Source: Aquificota bacterium (GTDB lineage: Bacteria; Aquificota; Aquificia; Aquificales; Hydrogenothermaceae). Taken from it: a stretch of 8,269 nt of DNA. Under the pieces are notes generated by a model. The model was not told the DNA's origin. It ran no database searches and was given only the letters and a program-made list of their open reading frames with translations. The position numbers and the translations under genes are program-made. Positions 1 to 6,774 of the stretch are shown in pieces (the stretch's first letter is position 1; every line of letters begins with the position of its first letter). The stretch is taken from assembly GCA_013153765.1 (NCBI GenBank), contig JAADDT010000067.1, forward strand, positions 1-8,269, given 5' to 3'.

Positions 1-6
1 CACCGG

Positions 7-35
7 TTGAATAAAAAATCAAACAGTGTTATATT
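7..35 (+). promoter_or_regulatory. Predicted sigma-70-type promoter of the argF unit
   Basis: A TTGAAT hexamer (7-12) and a TATATT hexamer (30-35) are separated by exactly 17 bases. This gives a near-consensus housekeeping promoter, with transcription expected to start around 41-43 and a leader of only about 20 bases before argF. The surrounding DNA is AT-rich, which raises the chance of an accidental match. The upstream gene is outside the window, so read-through from it cannot be excluded. Confidence 0.5.
8..21. promoter_or_regulatory. ARG-box-like operator overlapping the argF -35 element
   Basis: TGAATAAAAAATCA matches the 14-base ARG box (TGAATWWWWATTCA), the site bound by the arginine repressor ArgR in Escherichia coli and relatives, at every position but one (A instead of T at base 18). 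It covers the predicted -35 hexamer, where a bound repressor would block RNA polymerase, and it lies in front of an arginine biosynthesis gene. A second box spaced 3 bases downstream (25-38) would be very poor. Regulation by ArgR is an inference. Whether this organism encodes ArgR is not visible here. Confidence 0.4.
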
Positions 36-62
36 TTATTTTTTAATTAAAGGAGGGATAGA

Positions 63-971
63 GTGAAAAGGGATTTTATTAACTTTGACGAGCTGACGAA
101 GGAAGAGGTTCTGCAGGTTATAGACTACGCAATTAAGCTGAAAAAAAAGCCTTTTTCCGATAAATCCTTAAAAAACAAGTCCATCGGTCTTATCTTTATG
201 AAACCGTCAACCAGAACGAGGATATCCTTTGAGGTGGGCGTTTACCAGATGGGGGGACAGCCTCTTTACATCACCGGCTCCTCAACCCAGATAAGCAGGG
301 GAGAAGACATAAAAGACACGGGAAGAGTGATGGCACGGTATCTGGACGGCATCGTTATCAGAACTTACTCCCATAGGGAGGTTGAGGAACTGGCAAAATA
401 CTTTGACAAACCTGTTATAAACGCACTTACAGACTACCTCCACCCTTGCCAGATTTTGGCTGACCTCCAGACGATAAAGGAAAGGCTTGGAACCGTTGAA
501 AACATAAAGGTTGCTTTCGTGGGGGACGGGAACAACGTGGCAAACACTTGGCTTATAGCCGGCGGGCTTGTTGGCTTTGAGGTTGCTGTGGCAACACCTG
601 TAGGATACGAACCTTCAGGTAAGGCTGTTTACAGGGCTTTACAGCTTGCTAAAAAAAGTAAAGGGAAAATTACCATAACAAACGACCCTGTGGAGGCTGT
701 TAAAGGGGCTGACGTGGTTTACACGGACGTGTGGATAAGTATGGGGCAGGAAGGGGAAAAGGAAAAGAAGGAAGCATTTAAGGGCTTTACGGTGGATAAA
801 AACCTGCTTAAGCACGCATCAAAAAAGGCTCTGGTTATGCACTGTCTCCCTGCACACAAGGGGGAGGAGATAACGGAAGAAGTTTTTGAGAAGTATGCGG
901 ACGTTATATTTGATCAGGCGGAAAACAGGCTTCACGCACAAAAATCACTGCTTAGTTTACTATACAAATAA
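63..971 (+). CDS. argF: Ornithine carbamoyltransferase
   Basis: Transfers the carbamoyl group of carbamoyl phosphate to ornithine, giving citrulline and phosphate, in cytoplasmic arginine biosynthesis. The 302 residues are typical family length. The carbamoyl-phosphate loop STRTR is at 49-53 inside FMKPSTRTRISFE, and HPCQ is at 127-130. The second-domain DGNNVANTW starts at 155, and the ornithine-binding DVWISMG is at 222-228. The catalytic-cysteine motif HCLPAHKGEEIT is at 260-271. SMG and HCLPAH separate it from aspartate and acetylornithine carbamoyltransferases. The start is GTG, chosen because a strong AAGGAGG (50-56) lies 6 bases upstream and no better start exists nearby. The family forms trimers, with active sites shared between subunits. 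It is probably cotranscribed with the flavoprotein gene 14 bases downstream, and may be controlled by the ARG-box-like site upstream. Identification is very secure. Confidence 0.97.
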   Translation: MKRDFINFDELTKEEVLQVIDYAIKLKKKPFSDKSLKNKSIGLIFMKPSTRTRISFEVGVYQMGGQPLYITGSSTQISRGEDIKDTGRVMARYLDGIVIRTYSHREVEELAKYFDKPVINALTDYLHPCQILADLQTIKERLGTVENIKVAFVGDGNNVANTWLIAGGLVGFEVAVATPVGYEPSGKAVYRALQLAKKSKGKITITNDPVEAVKGADVVYTDVWISMGQEGEKEKKEAFKGFTVDKNLLKHASKKALVMHCLPAHKGEEITEEVFEKYADVIFDQAENRLHAQKSLLSLLYK

Positions 972-973
972 AC

Positions 974-979
974 AGGAGG
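974..979 (+). promoter_or_regulatory. Ribosome binding site deciding the start of the GltD-like gene
   Basis: AGGAGG lies 6 bases before ATG 986 but only 3 bases before the in-frame GTG at 983. The spacing favours ATG, so the protein should begin MQKKREKP rather than carrying one extra methionine. Confidence 0.7.
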
Positions 980-985
980 TAAGTG

Positions 986-2431
986 ATGCAAAAAAAGAGG
1001 GAAAAGCCTATTTACAGGAGGCACGACAGGAATCCACTTCCATTGATGGAGCCGGAAAGGAGGAAACACACCTTTAAGGAATTTATACTTGGATACGGAC
1101 ATACCGCCGCAAAGGACGAGTCATTCAGGTGTATCCTGTGTAGAAAAGCACCCTGTACTCCCTCCTGTCCGGTTGAAAGTGAGATGGAAAAGTGGATAGA
1201 GAGGATACAGCACGACGACATCTGGGGGGCTTACAAGATTTTAAGGGAGAAAAACCCGTTTTCTTCCGTATGCGGTAGAGTTTGTCCACAGGACAGGCTT
1301 TGTGAAAGCACCTGCGTATTGACCTTTAAGGACAACGGGCAGGCAGTAAGCATAGGGGGGCTGGAAAGGTTCGTCGGGGACAGCGTTAGAATGTCCGGTA
1401 TTGAATGGATAGACGAAAAAGAGCCTCCTACTGACAAAAAGGTAGCTGTCGTCGGGGCTGGACCTGCAGGACTTGCCGCCGCTTACTTCCTTGCAAGGAA
1501 AGGACACCACGTTACGATTTTTGAAGCACTTCCGTTCACCGGAGGTGTTATGAGGTACGGCATACCTATGGCAAGGCTTGACAGACACGCACTTGACTTT
1601 GAGATAGACCTTATCAAAAAGCTTGGCGTTGAGATAATAACCGGAGTAACGATAGGAAAGGACATTCCGATAGAAACCCTTATGGAAAACTTTGATGCCA
1701 TATTCCTTGCCGTCGGTTCAGGCAGAGGCAAAAAGATGGGCATACCGGGGGAAGACCTGAAGGGAGTTTACACAGCAATAGGCTTCCTTATGAAGCTTAA
1801 CGTTGGACACACGCACCCATTACTTGCACCTGAAGAGGACGTGGAACTGCCGAAAAACAAGAGAGTGGCAGTGATAGGAGGTGGCTTTACGGCAGTTGAC
1901 TGTATGATCACCTCCATAAGGCTTGGAAACGAAACACATCTGGTATATAGAAGGACGAGGGATACATCTTCCGCAAAGGACGAAGAGTGGGACCACCTTG
2001 CTGAAGAGGGGGCAATATTCCACTGGCTTACACAACCGCTTGAGGTTTTAGGAAACGAAAAGGGAGAGGTTGTAGGTCTTAAGTGTATAAAAATGGAGCT
2101 TGTTCCGGACGAAAAGGGCGGAAGACCAAGACCAAAACCGATAGAAGGCTCTGAACACGTTATAGAGTGTGATGCGGTAATAATGGCTGTCGGACAGGGA
2201 TACAACGACGTGGCTTACAAAAACATTCCGGGACTGAAGATAGACAAGTGGAACAACCTGTCAACCGTTGACGACAAATACAGAACTAACGTGGAAGGTA
2301 TATTCGCCGGCGGGGACGTGGTAAACGGCGGTGATACTGTGGTGACTGCCATAAGACACGGCAGGGACGCGGCAGAATCAATACACGAATACCTGATGAC
2401 AGGAAAATGGGAATATAACAAAGAAGAGTAA
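986..2431 (+). CDS. gltD: GltD-type iron-sulfur flavoprotein (NADPH-dependent glutamate synthase small-subunit family)
   Basis: A 481-residue cytoplasmic electron-transfer flavoprotein. In glutamate synthase this subunit oxidises NADPH and passes electrons through FAD and [4Fe-4S] clusters to the large subunit, which makes glutamate from 2-oxoglutarate and glutamine. The N-terminal ferredoxin-like domain has two cysteine groups, C49/C52/C57/C61 and C96/C100/C106/C110. An FAD-binding GAGPAG is at 157-162. A second nucleotide fold, GGGFTAVD at 298-305, is followed by YRR (321-323), whose arginines fit NADPH preference. The C-terminal FAD segment AGGDVV is at 441-446. No large subunit (gltB) or NfnA-like partner is adjacent. 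It could therefore be a GltA-type stand-alone enzyme, a GltD working with a remote GltB, or an NfnB/SudA-like reductase. Family assignment is secure and exact substrate is not. It follows argF with a 14-base gap and ends just before a terminator. Confidence 0.85.
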   Translation: MQKKREKPIYRRHDRNPLPLMEPERRKHTFKEFILGYGHTAAKDESFRCILCRKAPCTPSCPVESEMEKWIERIQHDDIWGAYKILREKNPFSSVCGRVCPQDRLCESTCVLTFKDNGQAVSIGGLERFVGDSVRMSGIEWIDEKEPPTDKKVAVVGAGPAGLAAAYFLARKGHHVTIFEALPFTGGVMRYGIPMARLDRHALDFEIDLIKKLGVEIITGVTIGKDIPIETLMENFDAIFLAVGSGRGKKMGIPGEDLKGVYTAIGFLMKLNVGHTHPLLAPEEDVELPKNKRVAVIGGGFTAVDCMITSIRLGNETHLVYRRTRDTSSAKDEEWDHLAEEGAIFHWLTQPLEVLGNEKGEVVGLKCIKMELVPDEKGGRPRPKPIEGSEHVIECDAVIMAVGQGYNDVAYKNIPGLKIDKWNNLSTVDDKYRTNVEGIFAGGDVVNGGDTVVTAIRHGRDAAESIHEYLMTGKWEYNKEE

Positions 2432-2441
2432 TAATAGCAGG

Positions 2442-2469
2442 AAGGGGGCTTTAAGACCCCCTTTTTTTT
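2442..2469 (+). terminator. Rho-independent terminator after the argF-gltD unit
   Basis: A GGGGG/CCCCC stem (2444-2448 with 2457-2461), extended by two A-T pairs, encloses an 8-base loop and is followed by eight consecutive T (2462-2469). It lies 10 bases past the flavoprotein stop codon, between convergent genes. Read on the minus strand the same hairpin is followed by a much poorer T run, so it may slow but probably does not fully end transcription of the opposing carboxyltransferase gene. Confidence 0.88.
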
Positions 2470-2472
2470 ATT

Positions 2473-4320
2473 TTAATCCGGCATAACCCTCATTAAACAT
2501 TCGTCAGGATTGACCTGATCACCTTCCCTTACGTAAACCTCTTCAACAACGCCGTCTATTGGGGAATGTATCTCGTTTTCCATTTTCATAGCTTCCACTA
2601 TGAGCAGAACGTCGCCTTTTTTAACCTTGTCTCCCGGGGACACTTTGACGGACACCACCTTTCCGGGCATAGGTGAGCTTATATCACCAACGTCAACGGC
2701 TTTAGGTCTTTTACCGGCAGGTACTCCAGCTTCGGAAGGTAAGGTCTCCATCCTTTCGCCGACCTCTATCTCCCTTATAGGCTGGACTATAGTTTCCTCA
2801 AGTCTGCCGTCAACCCTTACGAAATAAGGTGTTCCACCTTCAACAGGACTACCCACACCTGCTATCTGGACGTGGTAGGTCTCACCGTGTAGCGTTATGT
2901 TAAATTCTATGGGGGCTTTTGTAAGACAGCTTTCCTCTCCCGTAGCTTCTTCTATCTCGGGCGGAAGGGCTTCGCCTTTTTCGTACTTTTCCCTCCACTC
3001 AAAGAACTCTTTCGCCACCTGCGGGAACAGACAGTAGGAGATAATGTCCTCCTCACTCCTTGCACCTACTTTCATCGCCTCTTCACTGCACTTGTCCAGT
3101 TCAGGCTCAAGCAGGTCGGCAGGTCTTACCTCTATAGGTTTCTCGTCGCCGATAATTTTCTTCATAATTTCCGGTTTTATAGGGGCAGGAGGTCTGCCGT
3201 AAAGACCCTTCACGTAATCTTTTGTTTCTTTAGTTACAACTTTATACCTTTCACCCTGTAAAACGTTTAACAGGGCTTGCGTTCCAACTATCTGTGATGT
3301 TGGCGTGACAAGTGGAGGATAGCCAAGGTCTTCCCTCACCCTTGCCACTTCTTCCTTAACCTCGTCCAGCTTGTCAAGGGCGTCGTTTTCTTTAAGCTGG
3401 GCTATAAAGTTTGACATCATACCGCCGGGGATTTGGTGTATGAGAACCTGACTGTCAGGCCACTTTTCGGCGGTATCGTATTTTTTGTATTTTTTCCTCA
3501 CTTCTTTCAGGTATTCTGCCACCTCTTCAACGATTTTCAGGTCTATTTTGGTTTCGTAGCCGAACTCCTTAAGAACGTAAACCATAGTCTCGTTAGGGGG
3601 ATGGGCTGTGAGCCACGACCATGTGGACACGTCCGTGTCTATTATGTCCACACCGGCTTCAACGGCTTTCAGCAGTGTCATTTCAGCCATAGCCGCCGTT
3701 GACTGGGCGTGGAGGTGGACAGGCAGTTTAACCTCCTCCTTCAGCCTTTTTACCAGTTCGTAAGCCACTTTAGGTGAAAGTATTCCAGCCTGATCCTTTA
3801 TTGAGATAATGTCAACACCCAAGTCCCGAAGCTGTTTTGCTATGTTAACGAAGTAATCAACCGTATGGACTGGACTTATGGTGTAAGAAAGGACGCCTTT
3901 TACTATTTTTCCTTCTTCCTTCGCCACCGATATTGCCACTTCCATGTTCCTGACGTCGTTCAGGGCGTCAAATATTCTGAAAACGTCTATACCGTTTTCC
4001 GCCGCCTTTTTCACGAAAGCCTCAACCACGTCGTCCGGATAATGCCTGTAGCCGACAACGTTCTGACCCCTTAAGAGCATTTCCAGTTTTGTATTGGGGG
4101 CAACTTCCTTGAACTTCCTCAACCTTTCCCACGGATCTTCCTTCAGATAACGGAGGCAGACGTCAAAGGTAGCACCACCCCATACCTCCAGAGACCAGAA
4201 ACCTGCCTTGTCCAGCTTTTCAGCGGCAGGAAGCAGGTCTTCCGTCCTTACCCTTGTGGCAAGGAGGCTTTGCTGACCGTCCCTTAAGGTCACGTCGGTA
4301 AATTCTATGGTTTTACCCAT
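2473..4320 (-). CDS. pycB: Biotin-dependent carboxyltransferase with biotin carrier domain (pyruvate carboxylase subunit B / 2-oxoglutarate carboxylase large subunit family)
   Basis: Moves CO2 from carboxybiotin onto a 2-oxoacid in the cytoplasm, working with a separate biotin carboxylase subunit that is not in this window. The carboxyltransferase barrel begins FTDVTLRDGQQS (7-18). LLRGQN is at 82-87, the carbamylated-lysine motif KDQAG at 175-179, metal-ligand HLH at 202-204, and VTPTSQIVG at 338-346. A linker leads to a C-terminal biotinyl domain with EAMKM at 576-580; K579 is the biotinylation site. The 615 residues match PycB/OadA proteins. Two substrate-side loops are unusual: AQSTAAM (205-211) after HLH, and STWSWLTAHPP (232-242) where relatives usually have a TSQP-type motif. 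In Hydrogenobacter thermophilus a paralogue (CfiA) carboxylates 2-oxoglutarate for the reductive TCA cycle, and the altered loops suggest that possibility here. Pyruvate carboxylase remains possible. A sodium-pump oxaloacetate decarboxylase is less likely because no membrane subunits are present. AGGAG lies 7 bases before the ATG start. Confidence 0.88.
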   Translation of the reverse strand: MGKTIEFTDVTLRDGQQSLLATRVRTEDLLPAAEKLDKAGFWSLEVWGGATFDVCLRYLKEDPWERLRKFKEVAPNTKLEMLLRGQNVVGYRHYPDDVVEAFVKKAAENGIDVFRIFDALNDVRNMEVAISVAKEEGKIVKGVLSYTISPVHTVDYFVNIAKQLRDLGVDIISIKDQAGILSPKVAYELVKRLKEEVKLPVHLHAQSTAAMAEMTLLKAVEAGVDIIDTDVSTWSWLTAHPPNETMVYVLKEFGYETKIDLKIVEEVAEYLKEVRKKYKKYDTAEKWPDSQVLIHQIPGGMMSNFIAQLKENDALDKLDEVKEEVARVREDLGYPPLVTPTSQIVGTQALLNVLQGERYKVVTKETKDYVKGLYGRPPAPIKPEIMKKIIGDEKPIEVRPADLLEPELDKCSEEAMKVGARSEEDIISYCLFPQVAKEFFEWREKYEKGEALPPEIEEATGEESCLTKAPIEFNITLHGETYHVQIAGVGSPVEGGTPYFVRVDGRLEETIVQPIREIEVGERMETLPSEAGVPAGKRPKAVDVGDISSPMPGKVVSVKVSPGDKVKKGDVLLIVEAMKMENEIHSPIDGVVEEVYVREGDQVNPDECLMRVMPD

Positions 4321-4327
4321 TCTTTTT

Positions 4328-4332
4328 CTCCT
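4328..4332 (-). promoter_or_regulatory. Ribosome binding site of the carboxyltransferase gene
   Basis: AGGAG on the minus strand lies 7 bases before the ATG at 4320, which fixes the start of the 615-residue protein. Confidence 0.7.
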
Positions 4333-4339
4333 ATTCCTG

Positions 4340-4369
4340 TTGTATTCAGTAAAAGGCTTTCTATATTAT
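4340..4369 (+). promoter_or_regulatory. Possible promoter of the murD-ftsW-murG-murB unit
   Basis: TTGTAT (4340-4345) and TATTAT (4364-4369) are 18 bases apart. The -10 hexamer matches the consensus at 5 of 6 positions and the -35 at only 3. An alternative -10, TACAAT (4369-4374), could pair with TTCAGT (4345-4350). Some promoter is needed here because the gene upstream is divergent, but the exact elements are uncertain. Confidence 0.35.
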
Positions 4370-4370
4370 A
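4365..4370 (-). promoter_or_regulatory. Predicted -10 element for the carboxyltransferase gene
   Basis: The minus strand reads a perfect TATAAT here, 44 bases upstream of the carboxyltransferase ATG. No good -35 hexamer lies 16-18 bases upstream (AAGGTG at 17 bases). Either the -10 carries most of the recognition or an activator helps. The site overlaps the predicted -10 of the opposing murD promoter. Confidence 0.45.
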
Positions 4371-4406
4371 CAATAATTTTAAATACTCACCTTTAAGGAA
4401 GCTTTG

Positions 4407-5654
4407 ATGGTTTTGATTTTCGGGAAGGGAAAGACGGGAAAAACACTCGCCTCCTATATGGAAAAAAACCGGATAGAATACATAATCAGGGACGAAAAGG
4501 ATTTTGATGAAGGTGAGCTGGAAAAGGTCAGCCAAATCGTAGTGTCTCCGGGAGTTCCCTTTTACCACCGTATATACAGGCTGTCCAGAAAGAAGAAGGT
4601 AGAAATAATCGGCGACGTGGAGTTTGCATACCGCCTCTACAGGGGGAAAATAATAGCAATCACCGGCACTGACGGCAAAAGCACTACCACGTACATGCTG
4701 GGGGAGTTTCTGAAGGAAAAAGAGCCTTTCGTCGGTGGGAATTACGGTGAGCCTTTCATAACTGCCGTTGAACAAGGTAAAAGGCTGTCCGTCCTTGAGC
4801 TGTCCTCCTTCCAGATATACGGCACAAAAACCTTCAAGCCGGATACGGCACTGTTTTTGAACTTTACCACAGACCACCTTGACTGGCACAGGAGGGAATG
4901 CCACTACTACCTTTCAAAACAAAAGCTGTTTAAAAACATGGACGGCAGGGGACAGGCTGTACTGAATGTGGACAGTCCGGCTGTCAGGAATGTAAAAACG
5001 GGGGCAAGGAAGTACTTTTTTTCCCTTGAAAAACTGCCTGAAGGGACGGAAGGGGCTTACTGGAACGGCAGGCAGATAGTTTTTAAGATAAACGGGAAGG
5101 AAGGTAAGGTGGAGGTTGACGGCTTCCGGCTGGACGGTGAGCATAACATACAAAACCTTACAGCCGCCTTTATAGGGGCTGTTCTTCAGGGAGTAGAGCC
5201 TGAAAAAATAGAAGAAAAAATACCTTACCTTGAGCCACTGCCTTACAGGATACAGCCTGTAAGGGAAATAGGGAACGTGGCTTTTTATAACGATTCAAAG
5301 TCAACCACAGTCCAGTCCGTAGAAAAAGCCGTGTCCAGCTTCAGGGACAGGAAGGTGGTTTTAATAGCCGGAGGTATATACAAGGGGGGAGACTTTTCCG
5401 TCCTTGACCGTATGCCTAACCTTAAAAAGGTAATACTGATAGGCAGGGACAGGGAAAAAATAAAAAGTATGGTAAAGGAAAAACCTGTTTCAGTGGCGGA
5501 CAGTCTTGAGGAAGCTGTTAAGGAAGCGTTCTCTTCTGCCGAAAAGGGAAGTGTGGTACTGTTTTCTCCGGGCTGTGCCAGTTTTGATATGTTTAAAAAT
5601 TACAAGGACAGGGGAGAGCAGTTTAACAAAGTAGTGGAAAGTATAAATGGTTAA
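4407..5654 (+). CDS. murD: UDP-N-acetylmuramoylalanine--D-glutamate ligase
   Basis: Adds D-glutamate to UDP-MurNAc-L-alanine with ATP, in the cytoplasmic stage of peptidoglycan synthesis. The protein has 415 residues, a little shorter than Escherichia coli MurD (438). A short UDP-binding N-terminal domain contains SPGVP at 47-51. The ATP P-loop is GTDGKST at 87-93, with Asp where many MurD proteins have Asn. ELSSFQ is at 131-136 and LNFTTDH at 151-157. The SKQK segment (170-173) holds the likely carbamylated lysine. GEHNIQN is at 244-250, YNDSKST at 294-300, and the C-terminal SPGCASFDMFKNY at 387-399. ELSSFQ and ASFDMFKNY separate it from MurC, MurE and MurF. The ATG at 4407 is preferred over the in-frame TTG at 4404 because AAGGAA (4395-4400) lies 6 bases before it. 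It heads the wall-synthesis operon and overlaps ftsW by 8 bases, so translation is probably coupled. Confidence 0.96.
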   Translation: MVLIFGKGKTGKTLASYMEKNRIEYIIRDEKDFDEGELEKVSQIVVSPGVPFYHRIYRLSRKKKVEIIGDVEFAYRLYRGKIIAITGTDGKSTTTYMLGEFLKEKEPFVGGNYGEPFITAVEQGKRLSVLELSSFQIYGTKTFKPDTALFLNFTTDHLDWHRRECHYYLSKQKLFKNMDGRGQAVLNVDSPAVRNVKTGARKYFFSLEKLPEGTEGAYWNGRQIVFKINGKEGKVEVDGFRLDGEHNIQNLTAAFIGAVLQGVEPEKIEEKIPYLEPLPYRIQPVREIGNVAFYNDSKSTTVQSVEKAVSSFRDRKVVLIAGGIYKGGDFSVLDRMPNLKKVILIGRDREKIKSMVKEKPVSVADSLEEAVKEAFSSAEKGSVVLFSPGCASFDMFKNYKDRGEQFNKVVESING

Positions 5655-6774
5655 AAATCCGTATTTTGATAACATACTGGTTGTAAGCTTTTTCATACTG
5701 TATATGTTCGGGCTTGTTTTTGTTTTCAGTGCCACTTCAGTCCCTTCGCTACTTACGGATAAAGACCCTTTTGCTTTAGTAAAAAAGGAAGTGGCTTGGA
5801 TAGTGGTGGGCATACTGGCTATGGTTGGGGCTTACCTTACGCCGATAGAGTTCTGGAAAAAGGTGGCTTACCCTCTTACAGCGTTTACCGTTTTTCTGCT
5901 GGTAATAGTCCTTATCTTCCCTGCAGAGGTTAAAGGTATTTCGGTAAAAAGATGGATAGATTTAGGATTTATCCGTTTCCAGCCTTCCGAACTGGCAAAA
6001 CTGTCGGTTGTGCTTTACCTTGCTTACATACTCCACCGTAAGGAAAGGGACAGGGAGTTTCTGTCCAGCTGGAAGGGGCTTTTTACCGTCCTTTCCGTTC
6101 CTGCCTTAATAACCTTCCTCATACTAATACAGCCACACAAGGGGGCGGCACTTTTCATATCCCTCCTCGTCTTCTTCGTCCTTTTCAGCTCCCGCATACC
6201 TTTAGGGAAGGTACTGCTGTTTCCCATACTTACGTTTCCCGCTATAGGCTACTTCATACTCACCAGTGATTACGCGGTAAAAAGGATAACAGCACTTCTC
6301 AATCCAATAGAAAACCGCTCCGGCATAAGCTATCAGGTTTTCCAGTCAATACTGTCCTTCGTGAAAGGGGGGCTTACCGGTGAAGGTATAGGAGGCGGGA
6401 CACAAAAGCTTAAATACCTGCCTGAAATCCACACCGATTACATATACGCACTGATAGGTGAGGAGCTGGGATTTGTTGGGGCTGTGTTTTTAATTGCCGT
6501 TTTCCTCGTAATACTGTTCAGGGGACTAAAGATAAGCCTTGAGCTTGACGACACCTTCTCACAGGTATTGGGAGTTGGCATTACTTACCTGATAGTACTG
6601 CAGGGACTTTTCCACATGGCTGTAAACACCAGCCTGCTACCTCCCACAGGCTTTACGCTACCTTTCGTGAGCTACGGAGGTTCTTCCCTTCTGATAATGT
6701 CCATATCGGCAGGCATACTGCTACGCCTTTCAAAAGAGCCTAAAATGACCATTTACAAAAGGTCCGAACTGTGA
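5647..6774 (+). CDS. ftsW: Peptidoglycan glycosyltransferase FtsW (SEDS family)
   Basis: A multi-pass inner-membrane protein of 375 residues with about ten hydrophobic segments. FtsW polymerises lipid II into glycan strands at the division septum together with a class B penicillin-binding protein (FtsI). Signature regions are KRWIDLGFIRFQPSELAKL (101-119), GIGGGTQKLKYLPEIHTDYIYA (237-258), GEELGFVGA (261-269), and LPPTGFTLPFVSYGGSSLL (331-349). The aspartate of HTD (D254) corresponds to the acidic residue regarded as catalytic in SEDS proteins. The QKLKYLPE-HTD stretch and the position between murD and murG indicate FtsW rather than RodA. However, PPTG resembles RodA's VTG more than the usual PTKG. 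The start ATG lies inside the end of murD behind only a weak GGAAAG, which suggests translational coupling. The stop overlaps murG by 4 bases. Confidence 0.93.
   Translation: MVKNPYFDNILVVSFFILYMFGLVFVFSATSVPSLLTDKDPFALVKKEVAWIVVGILAMVGAYLTPIEFWKKVAYPLTAFTVFLLVIVLIFPAEVKGISVKRWIDLGFIRFQPSELAKLSVVLYLAYILHRKERDREFLSSWKGLFTVLSVPALITFLILIQPHKGAALFISLLVFFVLFSSRIPLGKVLLFPILTFPAIGYFILTSDYAVKRITALLNPIENRSGISYQVFQSILSFVKGGLTGEGIGGGTQKLKYLPEIHTDYIYALIGEELGFVGAVFLIAVFLVILFRGLKISLELDDTFSQVLGVGITYLIVLQGLFHMAVNTSLLPPTGFTLPFVSYGGSSLLIMSISAGILLRLSKEPKMTIYKRSEL

Noticed and set aside
25..38. Second ARG box adjacent to the first
   Set aside because: At the expected 3-base spacing only about half of the specified positions match, no better than chance in AT-rich DNA.
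886..1077. 63-codon plus-strand frame bridging argF and the GltD-like gene
   Set aside because: It is a frame-shifted reading of the 3' end of argF and the 5' end of the next gene, both of which have intact family motifs, so it signals neither a frameshift nor a small gene.
1768..2205. 145-codon minus-strand open frame within the GltD-like gene
   Set aside because: Low-complexity Ser/Pro/Thr-rich translation typical of an antisense shadow, no suitable ribosome binding site, and the plus-strand frame is a clear flavoprotein.
4305..4904. 199-codon open frame on the minus strand opposite the start of murD
   Set aside because: It lies antisense to a well-supported murD, has no recognisable domain, and its end runs into the carboxyltransferase start. 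It is explained by the codon bias of the real gene.
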